Source of the DNA: Congeria kusceri
Taxonomy: Eukaryota; Mollusca; Bivalvia; Myida; Dreissenidae
Reading direction: 5' to 3'
DNA length: 64,000 bases
Assembly: GCA_027627225.1 (NCBI GenBank)
Contig: CM051029.1
Coordinates: forward strand, 16,575,956 to 16,639,955
The position numbers and the translations under genes were made by a program. The notes below the pieces were generated by a model that did not search any database, was not told the origin of the DNA, and worked only from the letters and a program-made list of their open reading frames with translations. Position 1 is the stretch's first letter. Every line of letters begins with the position of its first letter. This document shows positions 26,401 to 41,400 of the stretch, piece by piece.

Positions 26401-29400
26401 CAACAACCCGGGGGTCACATTGTTTTTATAGACTTAAATAGCAAAATTACAGCAAAAAGCTTGTCCTCTGAAACCCCAAAGCCTAGTGGTTTAATATTTG
26501 GCACGTGGCATCCTCTAGTGGTCTTCTACAAAGATTGTTCAAATGATGCCCCTGGGGTCAAAACTGGCCACGCCCGGGGGTCACGTTGTTTTAATAGACT
26601 TAAATAGCAAAATGACTTTAAAAATCTTCTCCTCTGAAACCACAAGGCCCAGAGGTTTCATATTTGGTATGTAACATTGCATAGTGGTCCTCTACACAGA
26701 TTGTTCAAATGATGCCCCTGTGGTCAAAACTGGTCACGCCCCAGGGACAACATTGTTTATATAGACTTAAATAGCAAAATGACTTTACAAATCTCCTCTG
26801 AAACTGCAAGGCCCAGAGGTTTCATATTTGGTATGTAATATTGCATAGTCGTCCTCTACAAAGATTGTTCAAATGATGCCCCTGGGGTAAAACTGGCAAC
26901 ACCCTGGTGGTAACATGGTTTATATAGACTTAAATTGCTAAATGACTGTGAAAATCTTCTCCGAAACCGCAAGGCTCAGAGGTTTGGTATTTGGTTGATA
27001 ACATTGTATAGTGGTCCTCAACAAAGAGTGTTCAAATGATACCCCTGGGGTCAAAACTGGCCACGCCCCGGGGGTCACATTGTTTATATAGAATTAAATA
27101 GCAAAATAACTGCAAAAATCTCCTCTGAAACCGCGATGCCTAGTGGTTTCATATTTGGTATGTGGCATCCTCTAGTGGTCGTCTACAAAGAGTGTTCAAA
27201 TGATGCCCAGGGGTCAAAACTGGCCACGCCCTGGGGGTCACATTGTTTGTATAGACTTAAATTGCAAAACTACTTCAAGAATCTTCTCCTTTGAAACCGC
27301 AAGGCCCAGTGGTTTCATATTTGCTATGTAAGAATGCATACTGGTCTTCTACAAAGATTGTTCAAATGATGCCCCTGGGGTCAAAACTGGGATTCGTTAA
27401 ACTCAGTTGAGTGACCTAGGGCCATCGTGGCCCTCTTGTTGCGATATTTATTGCCTGTCAGTGCTGTTCACTGTATTTATTATAGTACATTCAGAGAGAT
27501 TTTTTACACGTACATGCACTTTATTTATGTATACTTGTTTTGTGCATAAACTATATATGTATTACATTCTTTGTTTGAACTGGAAACAATGTCAGGTTTG
27601 ATGTATTATTAAGCATAAACGTAAAAGAGAAAACATGTATACCAAACATAAATGGAATATTATTGGTCGCAAGTACAGTCTATATATAATGGTCGCACTA
27701 TTGACCTTCACCCCTACACAACTATCAACTTTACAAAATGATACTGTCTTTCAATTGTTTATCACTGAAAATAAGCACGTTTTATTTCAGTCAAAAGTTT
27801 TGCAATCAACGTAATAAAAATAAATAAATCCAAAACTGTAAAAAGACCAAATAAATAATGCAATATATCGGTATGGACATTCATATTGCAATATTTTATT
27901 GTAGATTAAAAGATTGCAATAAACCAATATACCAGTAAATTGTGAGACCCCTAGCCTTAATCAGGTTTGTTGCGATAAATTGGAAATGACGTTGACGTCA
28001 TCTGACGGCAACGGTAACGTCAAAGTATGACATACAAAATCAGAACATTAAATCAGAACTTTAAACTGTTATTTATTAGCATATCAACAATGCTAAGTCG
28101 AAGAAAACTATTTCTTATTCGCCCCCCTTGCAGATGACATACTGTCGCGTACTGAGGAGTTGATCCAGACCTACCACCTACTGCTGTGCTGCCTGGAATT
28201 CGTCCTGAGGGATTCTCCCGCCTTCCAGTTACAGTCTCCGTTCGGTAAAACATCAGTCTAGCTCTGTTGATGTCACGGTACCGAACTAAAGCGGGATTAA
28301 TTAGTGTGTAAGTGGCCCGGTTAGCTCACTCGATAGAGCACTCGCCCTGTCCTGGGTCCGAGTCCTGGACTGGCTGCACACTTTTCAACACCCGGCGACA
28401 TTTGGTGCCCAACCTTGGACCGTGACGTTACCTGGGTATACCCTCACAAGCCCGTGGTTAATTATATAACACCCTGAATTCGAGGACAAACGAATTCATA
28501 TTTGAGCGAGAACGGCATGTACTTGGTCACTTAAAGGGAGAAGTTGTGTGGCGGCCCAGTTAGCTCAGCCGGGTTTGAGTCCCGGACTGGCCGCACAATT
28601 TTTTCTTCCTGTGACATTAGTGTGAATGTTGGTAATACAATCCTGCGCAGTTAGTCGTGATATTCCTAAGCAGTTTAGATTCATATCTTACCCAGCAAGT
28701 CATTGAACGGTGTTTTTGTAACTCCATCAGAGATGTTATGTCTCGTTAGATTGAAAGTCAGTTGTACAATTCTGCTGCATGAAAGGTGAAAATGGCCAAA
28801 CTGAAATTCTACAATAAAACGGTTATCTTTTTGTCTATCTCAGCATGTGTTTATGCCAGAAACATTTGGTTTGCTGGATACTGTGTATTGCAAAAACACT
28901 GATCATCCGATTAAAACTGCTAACAAATACTAGCTTTATTTACTGCCGAACTTCGTGGCGATGTGGATTAAATCCGACTATTCACTGTTAAGATTTGTAG
29001 AGCTGCACGATCTTCTACATAAAACACAAAGAACTTCTTCTAGTTTCGTAGTGTCGAAAATGTAAACACCAAACTGAACTTCAAACTGTTCAAATTCCAT
29101 TCAAATTATGAACATGTGTATAAGTTATTAGCTCATAATGCATTATTTTATATGTTTATTATCTCTACATTTAACTTTTAATGTTTAGTTTAACGTGGAT
29201 CACCTTGTTAGTGCCTTGAAAAGATCGAAATATTTTGTTCAAAATGTAAACACCAAACTAAACTTCAAACTGTTCAAATTCCATTTAAATAATGAACATG
29301 TGTATAAGTTATTAGCACATAATGCATTATTTTATATGTTTGTTATCTCTACATTTAACATTTAATGTTTAGTTTAAAATGGATCACCTTGTTAGTGCCT

Positions 29401-32400
29401 TTAAGATCTATCAGACACGACGAATGACCGTCAAAATTTACAGGCCAGTCTGTCCTACGAAAGGAAAAAAATTACAGGCAAGTTGTAGATTTTTCCGGCC
29501 TAAATTGAGTTTGAATTACGTTTTGTATTTACGGATACGAAACAATTTACCGAACAGTAAGTCCGGCATATTTGATTTCACTGCCAAACTGTTACATTTT
29601 TACCGGCAATGTCCGGCGGGCCTGCTTTTGCCATGTCTGTTCTAAGCCAACAAATGCTGCTTTGATAGGTGAAAACAGATTTTTGTGCATTGACCAAATG
29701 AATAGATTTTGGTGATCCCAGTCAGTGGGAAAGGATTTTTCCTTACGAGATAATTTCTTATGTAGACAAAAATATGTGGACTTTTTCAAAAATCGATGGG
29801 ATTTTCTCTGATTTTTATGAGATGTACACCAATTACATTTATATTTCAATCAAGAAAAATGCACCATGGAAACCGTTCAAGGTTAGGTTTAATTAGCGTC
29901 TTATGATGTTAATTTTTCAGACTGCACAATAAATTTTATGGATAAAATCTCACAGCATAGTGACAAAACTGCAAACAAGACTGAGCTTTGTGTTTTGTAC
30001 GGCAGCGTTTTTTCAATTCAAAATTTGTCTCAGAAGAAAGGTTATTGTATTGTCTAGAGTGATTTGAAAAAGTGAGTTAATGTTTATTCCAGACTCGTTA
30101 AAACTAGAGCGCAGTGCCATAGGTGGAAGTCCTCCGAGCCTCAACTTTGTGCGGACATTGGCAGAGAAATTTCACACAAGTTTAGACGAGGTAGGCTAGT
30201 GGCTGTTAAAAAACTATACGCTTCACAAGTAATGCTATGAGAAATTCTTGTTAAGCCAGATATTTGATAAATTGTTTGAATGTTTTATGATTCATGCCAT
30301 CTCACAACTATACAACTTCAATCTAATTGACTGCACAGTTGAGATATAAAACAGATCTTTTGATCCAGTCATCAACATTTGCTGTTTGGCCAAGCAAGGG
30401 CGAATAACTTGAGAGCAAGAAAATGCTACAATCCCACCTATATAAAACTAAGAAACTGAACAAGTCTGGTTCAAAAATTATCAGTGCAAGGCTTACGGGC
30501 TTGTACTCTATTTAACCACTGTTTGATACAGTTTATTTTGAATACATCGAGGCAATAATGCCCATGAGTATACATTTACATAATTTCCATAAATACATAT
30601 CGAAAATAATCATACAAAAGTATGATACTATGCATAGTATGTAATTTAAATATTTATTGATGTGACAGTGTATACGAATAAATTTACCAATGTTAAAATA
30701 ACACTCTTATCGCAAAAAGCCCCTAGGCAAACAAACAATAAAATATAGACATGATAATATTAACAAAAATATATAAATTTGTGGTTTAAATTAGAAACCT
30801 GTTTGACTAGTTTAGCGAGAAGTACAAAACAACATACTGACATCAAGTGATGTATATCCGGTAATACTTATAAAGTGCATCTCTTACTTTCATTGCATTG
30901 AAAACGTATACTGAAAGATTATATGAGCCCATATGAAAACCTTCACCACATGTCAAGCTGACATTTGCCAAATTAGCCTTGCTACAATTGTATAAATCCG
31001 ATTGGTGACAACATTTTTTCAAATAATTCTTTAATATACCCCCAAGTTAGAATGATTTTAGCTAAAAAATGTAAGCTCGTCTAAAGAGGCCTGCTTCACA
31101 TTAATGTGAACATTTTTCAGCTCAAGGCAATGCAGACCTCCACCCAGCCGTACTTTGAGAGTCTGAAGGCAGCAAATGGCAACCTCGATGTAAGTAGTGG
31201 TGTGTTCTGTTCTGTTTATTAAAACTGGGGGTTTAAAAGAGAAGTCATTAAATCCCCATATAGTTAATTTAGCACTATATTTTGCTACCCATATTTAGTG
31301 CAGTTTCTAATTGTTACGTCCACAATCAAAGATGGCAGTGTTTATTGGTTCGCTAATGTCGGTCGGTCTTGTGGTCTCTCCTGTCAGTCGGTAGACCACA
31401 TTCATTTCCATTCTTTAAGTCCAACAGTTTTTATCCAATCTTCACCGAACTTGATAGAAATCTTTGTGGGCATATTATCTTAACCAAGTTTGATGATCAA
31501 CCAAATCGCCCTATGAACTGCAGAATTATGGCCCTTGATTTATATGAAATTACCATTTTTAGCAGTTAGGCTCTCTATGTCCAACAGTTTTCAATCCATC
31601 TTCACCAAACTTGATTTAAAGATTGTTTTTATCCTTGTGGGGGCGTACCTGTTTTACAGCTCTCGTAATAACATGAAATCATGTTGAGTTTAAACCTATT
31701 TATTTTAGCTCTATCAAAGCCTGATGCTGACTGATACACGTTAGTTTCTGTTATGAGGATAGAACCAGTACTTGGTGTCTTTCCAGAAAGGTCATGGACT
31801 CATTCAAACGCTACCTGAGTAGGGATCGTGACCTCCTGACCCCATCTTCACAATACCGCTTGAGTCTGATTTTCAGGTTTAAGGTTAACTTTGGCCAGAT
31901 ATTTCAGGATCAGGCTCAAAAACCTGGATGATTTTTACTTGTTGGTCAAATATATATTGTACATGATTATAATATCCTGACAGCGTACATTTGCTATTTG
32001 ACAGGAATATTTTTTTCTAAACCAAATACGTGTAATTATTCATGTTGCTTTATGTAGAAGAGAAATTATTTTGAAAATATTATTTTGAGATCCCACTCAT
32101 TTGAGCTGGAACATCAACATCAGCAATGATTAGTCTTGATCCTGTAGTTAATCTAGTGAACACGGGGCCTGCTGTCAATGCGGAAACACGGGGCCTGATG
32201 TCAATGCGGAAACACGGGGCCTGATGTCAATGCGGACACCATGTCCATTTGAGCACTGCGACACATTCAAGTCATTTAGCCGTTCTAAACATAATATTTG
32301 TAATTTATTCATATGTTAAAATGGAAACAGTACCCCGGGTTGCACTGCATCTTTTATTCAGGTCACTTCCCTGGAGGACCAGTACCATGCTCGGCAGAAG

Positions 32401-35400
32401 GAATGCGGAGGTCTGGACGAGCTGTTATTCCTTCAACATGAGCCTACCCTGATGCCCAACAATTTTTCACGGTACACAATTCTTGCTTATCTCAGTACTG
32501 CAAATTTATTAATTTTTATGCCCCCACTTTAGAGGGGGGGGGGGCATATAGATTTGCACTTGTCCGCCGGTCCGTCCATCCGTCCGTTGGATTTTTGTGT
32601 CAGGCATAACTCAAGAAGTATGACTGCTAGAGTGATGAAACTTTTTAAGCATATTTATCGGCATCGAGGCTTGTGCACCTGGGTATTTTGGTGCAGTTTT
32701 TTTCCGACATCAGCGGATTTAGTACTCAATAATAGTCTCCCAACTCTTGTCATTTAGCGTGCATGTATTTATTGTATGTTAGTATAGTACTCAATAAGAG
32801 TCTCCCAACTCTTGTCATTTAGCGTAGTTATGGCCCTTTTTTAGCAAAAAATGATATTTTTGGACTTGAGTCGTGCGTAACTCAAAAAGTATTGCTGCCT
32901 GAGTTATGAAACTTTACAAACATATTCATCAGCATGTGAACTTGTGCACCTGGGTATTTTGGTGCAGTTTTTTGCGACATCAGCGGAGTTAAGGCCCTTT
33001 TTATAGCAAAAAATGACATGTTTGGACATGTGTCGCATGTAACTTAAAAAGTATTACTGCTACAGTGATGTCACTTTAAAAACGTATTAATCAGCATGTG
33101 TACTTGTGCACCTGAATATTTTGGTGCAGTTTTTTTCAGACCTGAGTGGAGTTATGACCCATTTTTAGCCAAAAAAATGAAATTTTGGACTTGTGTCGCA
33201 CATAACTCAAAACGTTTCACTGCTACAGTGATGAAACTTTATATACATATTAATCAACATTTGAGCTGGTGCACCTGGGTATTTTGGTGTAGTCTTTTCG
33301 GAACTTCAGCGGAGTTATGGCCCTTTTTTTATGAAAAAATGACATTTTTGTTACTTATGTCGCGTGTAACTCAAGAAGTATTATTGCTACAGTGATGGGA
33401 CTTTATAAACATATTAATCAGTGTGTGAACTTGTTCACCTGGGTATTTTGGTGCATGTTTGTTTGCCATCAGTGGAGTTATGACCCTTTTTTAGCAAAAA
33501 ATGACATTTTTTGGATTTGTGTCGCGTGTTACTTAAAAAGTTTAACTGCTCGACTGATGAAACTTTATAAACATATTCATCAGCATGTGCATGTGAATGT
33601 GTGCACCTGGGTATTTTGGTGCATTTTTTTGTGACAACCAGCGGAATGTGGGGGCATACGTGTCAAACGCACACATGTCTAGTTTTTAAAAAGAACTGAG
33701 TTGCATCTCTTATTTCATCGATGAAAATAATTATTTTCAAATTGCTGTTACAACACAATTATTGTATTCTCCAAATCTTGCTCTCAAGGCTATTAAATGT
33801 TTTCACTTCTTTTTGACAGTGTGCAATCCGGTATCACCAACAACGGCCTTGATACCCCGGTGACGCCAGTGCGGGCGGCCATGAACACTATACAGCAGTT
33901 GAAAAACCTGATCTCGGCCAACACAGACCATTTACAGCTACTCAGAGAACATTTCCAAGTATGTTTGTGTGAGTGTTTCTGTGTGCATTGTTCACTTGTT
34001 TATATGTTGAGAGTAGATAGCCAACACAGACCATCTACAGCTTCACCGGGAACATTTCCTGATGTGTGTCAGAGGCCAAGATCAGGCGTGTACACGTGTA
34101 AATTATGTGTACACTATTGGACGATACGCTGTGAATAATGACATTTGGGAGTACATATACACAGAGAGAATAAAGTTTGGGTGTACATTTATGCACAATG
34201 TCCTCCATTAATACATAACATCACATTTTAGTGATGATAAGCTATATAGAAGATAGAAGTGTTCACAGGTCTGCACTACAGTATGTGCAATAAAAACATA
34301 AACGTGTAAAATGAATTCTTACTTGTAACATTATTGTATTCAAAGGTTGTTGCTACATTACTAGTATTATGGATAATATTAATAATAAGCCATTGTTTAT
34401 TCTCCATCGTTGATACTGTACTCTTTAGGTTGGTGTAAATAAACCACCAATTATCCTACATAGAGTGTATATTTACCCCCATAAATTCAAGAGAGTGTTC
34501 ACTTACTCCCAAATTTTCAGACGTAAGCGTACATTTACCCCCAGTAAATATCTCAACCACTACAGACCATCTATAACTACTCAGGGAACATTTCCTGGTA
34601 TGTGTGTGTGTGAGTGTCTATGCATTGCTTACATGTTTATATGAGTGTGGGGAGTAAATATCTCAACCACTACAGACCATCTACAAGTCCACAGAGAGCA
34701 TTTCCAGCTGTGTGTTTGTGTGCATTGCTTACTTATTTATATGAGTGTTAGTGGGGTTGGATGGATATCTTAGCCAATGCAGACCATCTACAACTCCACA
34801 GAGAACATTTCCAGGTTAGTGTATGAGTGTGTGGCCAGTGTTATGTGAGTGTGTATGTTTGGGGGAGGAGGGGGGGGTAGATACCTCAACCATGAACCAA
34901 CTACAATTCCTCAGGCAACATTTCCAGGTTAGTGTATGAGTGTGTGGCCAGTGTTATATGAGTATGTGTGTGTGTGGGGTGGAGGCGGGGGGGTAGATAC
35001 CTCAACCATGAACCAACTACAATTCCTCAGAGAACATTTCCAGGTTAGTGTATGAGTGTGTGGCCAGTGTTATATGAGTATGTGCGGCGGGGGGGAGGGG
35101 GGGGGTAGATACCTCAACCATGAACCAACTACAATTCCTCAGGGAACATTTCCGGGCTCGTTTGTTGTTTATTCAGCATTCAGATATCTCGGGCATAAGA
35201 ATTTACCTCTGTTTAGCAGATTTCCTTGTTTTATTGAAAATTTTAATCAGAAAAGTGTTTTTAATGTTTTGTCTGATTTGTGAAGATTTCATGGTGGTGG
35301 GGTATGTGTGTGTGTGTGTGTGGGGGGGTGGGTGGGGTGTCAGCTGTTCTACAAAATTTCCATTATGGTAATGGCTCATAATTGGACAGCCCCCTCTGGC

Positions 35401-38400
35401 TGAAACATTTCTGTAGCCAAATTACCTTACTATGTTGAAAATGTGCTAATTATGACAAATTTTGAGGTTTTGATGAATAAACACTCGTTCTCATTTTTTG
35501 GGCTGAAAAGCATAACATAAATATGAAATTTATGACTTCTCATTTCCATACAAATTTATGTTAAATATGAAAATGGAACTTATCTGTGTTGAGGTTTAAG
35601 TGATGTCCATATTGTGCAAGTTTTATTTTTTGCTGTAGTACGCTGTCAACATATGCATGAGTTTTACTTATGTATTTTACGTGACAGTGATACCAGCCAA
35701 ATGACAGATACAGGTGATACCAGCCAAATGACAGATACAGATTATGAACATACATAAGAGATGCACTTTTTTGTCTTTATTAAATTATCAACACAGCAAT
35801 TTCTATTATTTAACTTCTTGAAAACACTTAACTGATAACATTGTCGAACAATGGACACTTAAAATGGAAAATTGGGCTGAAGAAACAGTAATTTCTTGCA
35901 TTATTGTCCTTTTGTTTTTTTCATATATTCTCACACCTAAAATTAACCGTAAATACATAGTCAAGTATAATAGTAGTGCTCACAAACCCTTTATAAACCC
36001 TAAAGCAGAAATAATAGAGCTCAACTGATGTAAAACCATTTTACAGGAATGTGCTTTTGTCACGTTAAATTCATTAAACAATTAACACATTGTACAAGTA
36101 CGTACTTCAGCAGAAAATGGGTTAATCTATCGTAGAAGTGGGGAAAATAACTTGCAAACTTAAAAATTTGTAGAAAAATAAAGATTGTAATTGACATAGA
36201 ACCATTAAAATGCTAAATCAATACCAATTGTCATGTAAAATTCAATGAACTCAACTGTTACATTTAACGGACATCACATGTGGTAAAACTATTGCAAACT
36301 CTTTTGAAATGACATCCTTGTTTTCTGAATAACTAGATTTACCAATATAAATGTGATAGATGATGGATAATTGTAGAGTATTTGACATTTTAATGACATA
36401 ACTCAGTTCATATTTGTCACGTAAAATTCAACTAACTTTTTCAAGATTTCAGCTATTTTAGCCTTGTCTTTGTCAATATACGTTTGTATTATTGGACAAA
36501 CAAGATTATTTAAACATATTATTAGTGAAATTAAAACAAACAAAACCAATAAGTTGAACGTTTTATGTTTGAATTTTACGTGACATTTTATGAATTTTAC
36601 TAATTTTACGTGACATTTTAATATATGCTCTATATGTGCACCAGACCCTGATAATCAACCATGCGTCATAACAGTACTTATCTTTAATTATTTCTTAGCA
36701 TAAGTGCAATTAAAACACATTCTTTCTATAAAGTTATCACGTTATATTTGACAAAACAAAAACAAGGGGAGTTCAAATAAGTAACCTAACACAATAGATC
36801 ATGTGTCATTGATTTCAACTAAATGGCCCTAGAAAAACATTCAATGACGTCATAAATATCACGGCATAAACCGAAAATACCGAACGAATTATTTGGTCAC
36901 TGTCTACACCGCGGGAAGCGCACGTTTCATAAAATTGTCACGTAAGTATTCAGTCACGTAAACTTCAAGTTTACCTTTCCAATAACCAAAATCTGTAATA
37001 TTTTTGATAACTCGTCACTCTATTTGTCATAATATACATTTCTCAGTAAGAGATTACATATAACACTGTCAATTTTATAGAGAAAAGTGTGGCAAGAGAC
37101 AAACAGTCGTCACGTAAAGCTTCACAGAAAAAATTCCCCCATATGAGCTTAGACCATTAATGGCTTAAATCTTTTGTATGATAAGGTTGATAAAAACTTT
37201 GTTTTTTCAAAAGAAGTTGTGTAAAGTCTTATCAATTGAAATGTTAAACCATGATTTTCTTCAAAACAATTTTATGATAGCACAGCAAATAAGTTAGTGT
37301 CACGTAAACTTCAAGCATCTTGTGACACGAATAAAATATTAATTTTTTAGCTCACCTGAGCACAACGTGCTCATGGTGAGCTTATGTGATCGCCTTTTGT
37401 CCGTCGTGCGTCAACATTTCATATAATCGACATCTCCTAAACCGCTTGGCAGAGTGTCACAAAACTTCACAGGAATGATCCTTGGGTGACCCTCTTTCAA
37501 AGTTGTTCAAATCGTTTCGGTCCGCTACATATGTAGGTCACCAGAGCTAAAAATAGATTTCAAAAGTGAAAACTTTAAAATTCTTCTCTGAAACCACAAG
37601 GCTTGGAGCTGTCATATTTGATATCTGACATCCTCTAGTGGTCCTCTACAAAGATTGTTCAAATTATGCCCCGGGGGTCACATTGTTGATATAGACTTGT
37701 ATAGCAAAATAACTTTAAAAATCGTCTTCTCTGAAACCGCAAGGCCTGGAGGTTTCATATTTGGTATGTAACATTGTAAAGTGGCCCTCTACAAAGATTG
37801 TTCAAATGATGCCCCTGGGGTCAAAACTGGCCATACCCCGGGGGTCACATGGTTTATATAGACTTGAATAGCAAAATGACTTTCAAAATGTTATCCTCTG
37901 AAACTGCAAGGCCCAGAGGTTTCATATTTGGTATATAACATTGTAAAGTGGTCCTCTACAAAGATTGTTCAAATGATGCCCCTGGGGTCAAAACTGGCCA
38001 CACCCCGGGGGTCACATGGTTTATATAGACTTGAATAGCAAAATGACTTTAAAAATCTTCTCCTCTGAAACCGCAAGGCCCAGAGGTTTCATATTTGGTA
38101 TTTAACATTTTGTAGTGGTCCTCTATAAAGATTGTTGAAATGATGCCCCTGGGGTCACAGCTGGGCACAACCCGGGGCTCACATGGTTTATATAGACGTA
38201 AATGGCAAAATGATTAAAAATTCTTCTCTGAAACCACAAGGCCCAGAGGTTTCATATTTGGTTAAAACATAATCGAGACCTCGATTGGGATTGCATATGG
38301 GATGGGTGGGGTCAAGGTCACTGTTACTAAAAATAGAAAAACGGTTTCCACTCAGTAACTTTAGAACGCATTGAGATATTTTAATGAAACTTAATACATA

Positions 38401-41400
38401 GATACCTTATATTGACACCTCGCATGGGATTGCATATGGGGTGGGTGGAGTCAAGGTCAAGGTCACTGTTACTAAAAATAGACAAACAGTTTTCGCTCAA
38501 TAACTTGAAAACCTATTGAGATATTTTAATGAAACTTCATACATAGATATCAGGTGAGCGACCTAGGGCCGTAGTGGCCCTCTTGTTTAATGATATAATT
38601 CTGCAGTATTTTTTTTCTATCTTGAAACTGCATTGTACAAACAATAACCAATCAAGTATTAAACAAAACTTATTGAACTCGGTCAAAATGGAGAATAAAT
38701 GACCCATTTAAAATATGGCATTATGATAGTGACTGTAGATTTTATAGGGGGGTATGTTGATAAAGGACACGTTTAATTAATATAAAAGAGTTTCTGATAC
38801 ATCATTTTTGGTTTCATTTAAAACAAATACATTGTGCTTGTAAAACAAGGTGCTACATAACTCATTTATATGGAAATACACATTTTGTGATAGTTATTGT
38901 ACCTGTGACATGTATTATGCCGAAAAAAATGAGAATGAGTGAAAATGTTGTAGACAAACCGATTTTTCATTCGCAAACTATTCATATGTGTATCTCTGGT
39001 TTTATTTGTCAAATGGCAGCCTAAGCCCTATACATCATTAGCCATCATATTGAAATCAATTGTATACATCATATAACCTTCCCAACAATAACAATCTTGG
39101 TCCTTCTGCGCCCAATGAAATTGCTTGTTGCACAGCAAACCATTGTGTAATATGCTTAGAAAACATATGGCCATAATGGGAAGTAAAATTCTTTGTCCGC
39201 AATTCATTGTAAATTTTTGCTAGGCTACTATGCATGCACCGATTTATCATGAACAATTTCATTGGACAGTAAAAGTCACAAGCCATTTAACTTTGCTCAC
39301 CTTACCTCATCACAAATTTCTAATGGTACTTTCTTGAATTTACTTGGGGTTTAAGCAAACTCAATCAGTCCTGAGGTTTGCTAGACATGTTCCTGTTGTA
39401 TACTAATTATGTGTATCCGAATACTAATTACCACGGGGCGGGGGTATTTTCCTTATATGACTATATATAAAATTGTGAAAACCTTGTTGTCAGGAATCAC
39501 TGGTTGGATTTCGAAATAATATCACAGAAATGGTATATGGGTAGTTCTCTACCAAAGTTGCTCAAATGGTTCCGCTCCTTTGAAAAACATGGCCATCAAG
39601 GGGCGGGGGTATTTTTCCTTATATGACTATATAAAATAATTTGAAAACCTTGTCAGAAATAACTGGTTGGATTTCGAAATTATTTCACAGAAATGGTATA
39701 TGGGTGGTTCTCTACCAAAGTTTCTGAAATAGTTCCGCACCATTTTAAAACATGGCTGCCAAGGGCATTTTTTTCTTATATGGATTTCGAAATAATTAAT
39801 CCACAGCTTTGATTTCAAAATAAATCCACAAAAATGTTCCTTAGGTGCTAATTTACCAAAATAATTTGAATTATTTTGATGATCATGGCTGCCATAAAGC
39901 ATGGCCTTTTTAGCTCACCTGAGCACAAAGTGCTCATGGTGAGCTTTTGTGATCGCCCGTTGTCCGTCGTCTGTCTGTCTGTGCTTGCGTCGATCGTCAA
40001 CTTTTCATTCAAACAACATCTCCTTCTAAACCACTTGGCAGATTTTTACCAAACTTCACAGGAATGATCATTGGGCGACCCTCTTTCAAAGTTGTTCCAA
40101 ACGTTACGGTCAGCTGCAAATGTAGGTTAACAGAGCTAAAAATAGATTTAAAAAGTGAAAACTTTCAAAATCTTCTCTGAAACCACAGGGCCCAGATGTT
40201 TCATATTTGGTATGTAACATCATATAGTGATCCTCTACAAAGATTGTTCAAATTATGCCCCTGGGGTCAAAACGGGCCGCGCCCCGGGGGTAACATGGTT
40301 TATATAGAATATAGCAAAATGACTTTAAAAATCTTCTCCTCTGAAACTGCAAGGCCCAGAGGTTTCATATTTGGTATGTAACATCCTCAAGTGGTCCTTT
40401 ACAAAGTTTGTTCAAATTATGCCCTTGGAGTCTAAACGATCACATGGTTTATTAGTTCACCTGAGCACGAAGTGCACAAGGATGAAATATTGTGGTCAGT
40501 CTGTGTCCGGCGTCCACATTTTACTTCAAACAACTTCTTCTCTGAAACCACTAGGCAGATTTTAACCTAACTTGGCAGGAATGTTCCTGGGATGGTCCTT
40601 GACCAAATTCCTTCAATTTATTAATATATATTGAAAACTCTGGTTGTCATGGCAACCAAAATCTTAAAAACTTGAGAACTTAGAAAATCAGAAACCACTG
40701 GCTGGATTTGAAAATAGTTTTCACAGAAATGCTCCTCATTTTGATTTGTTAAAAAACTTGGCCACCAGGGGGCGGGGCCGTTTTCCTTATATGGCTATAT
40801 TGAAAACTGTAAAAACTTGGTGTCAAAACTTGCCAAGCCCCGGGGGTCACATGGTTTATATAAACTTCAATAGCAAAATGTCGTTAAAAATCTTCTTATC
40901 TGAAACCGCAAGGCCGAGAGGTTTCATATTTTCTATGTAACATCCTATACTGGTCCTCTACAATTGCCGTTCAATTTAATCCCGTGGGGTCAAAACTGGC
41001 CACGCCCGGTGGTCACATGATTTCTATAGACATAAATAGCAAAATGACTTTAAAAATCTTCAAGGTTTCATATTTGATATGTTACGTCATATAGTAGTCC
41101 TCTACAAAGATTGTTGAAATTATGCCCCTGGGGTCAAAACTGGCAACGCCGCGGTATGTAACATTGTAAAGTGGTCCTCTACAAAGATTGTTAAATGCCC
41201 CTGGGGTTAAAACTAGCCATACCCCGGGAGTCACATGGTTTATTTAAACTTAAATAGCAAAATGTCTTTAAAAATATTTCCACTGAAACCGCAAGGCCCA
41301 GAGGTTTCGTATTTGGTATGTAACAGGGGTCACATGGTTTATATAGACTTAAATAGCAAAATGACTTCGAAAATCTTTACCTGAAACCGCAATGCCCAGA

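Noticed and set aside
28312..28380. Functional tRNA gene
   Set aside because: The anticodon arm and acceptor pairing are imperfect and a deleted copy lies nearby; SINE head is the better explanation.
33096..33634. Reading frames with repeated CTWVFWC motifs
   Set aside because: They translate the tandem core of the hairpin-ended element and shift frame between units.
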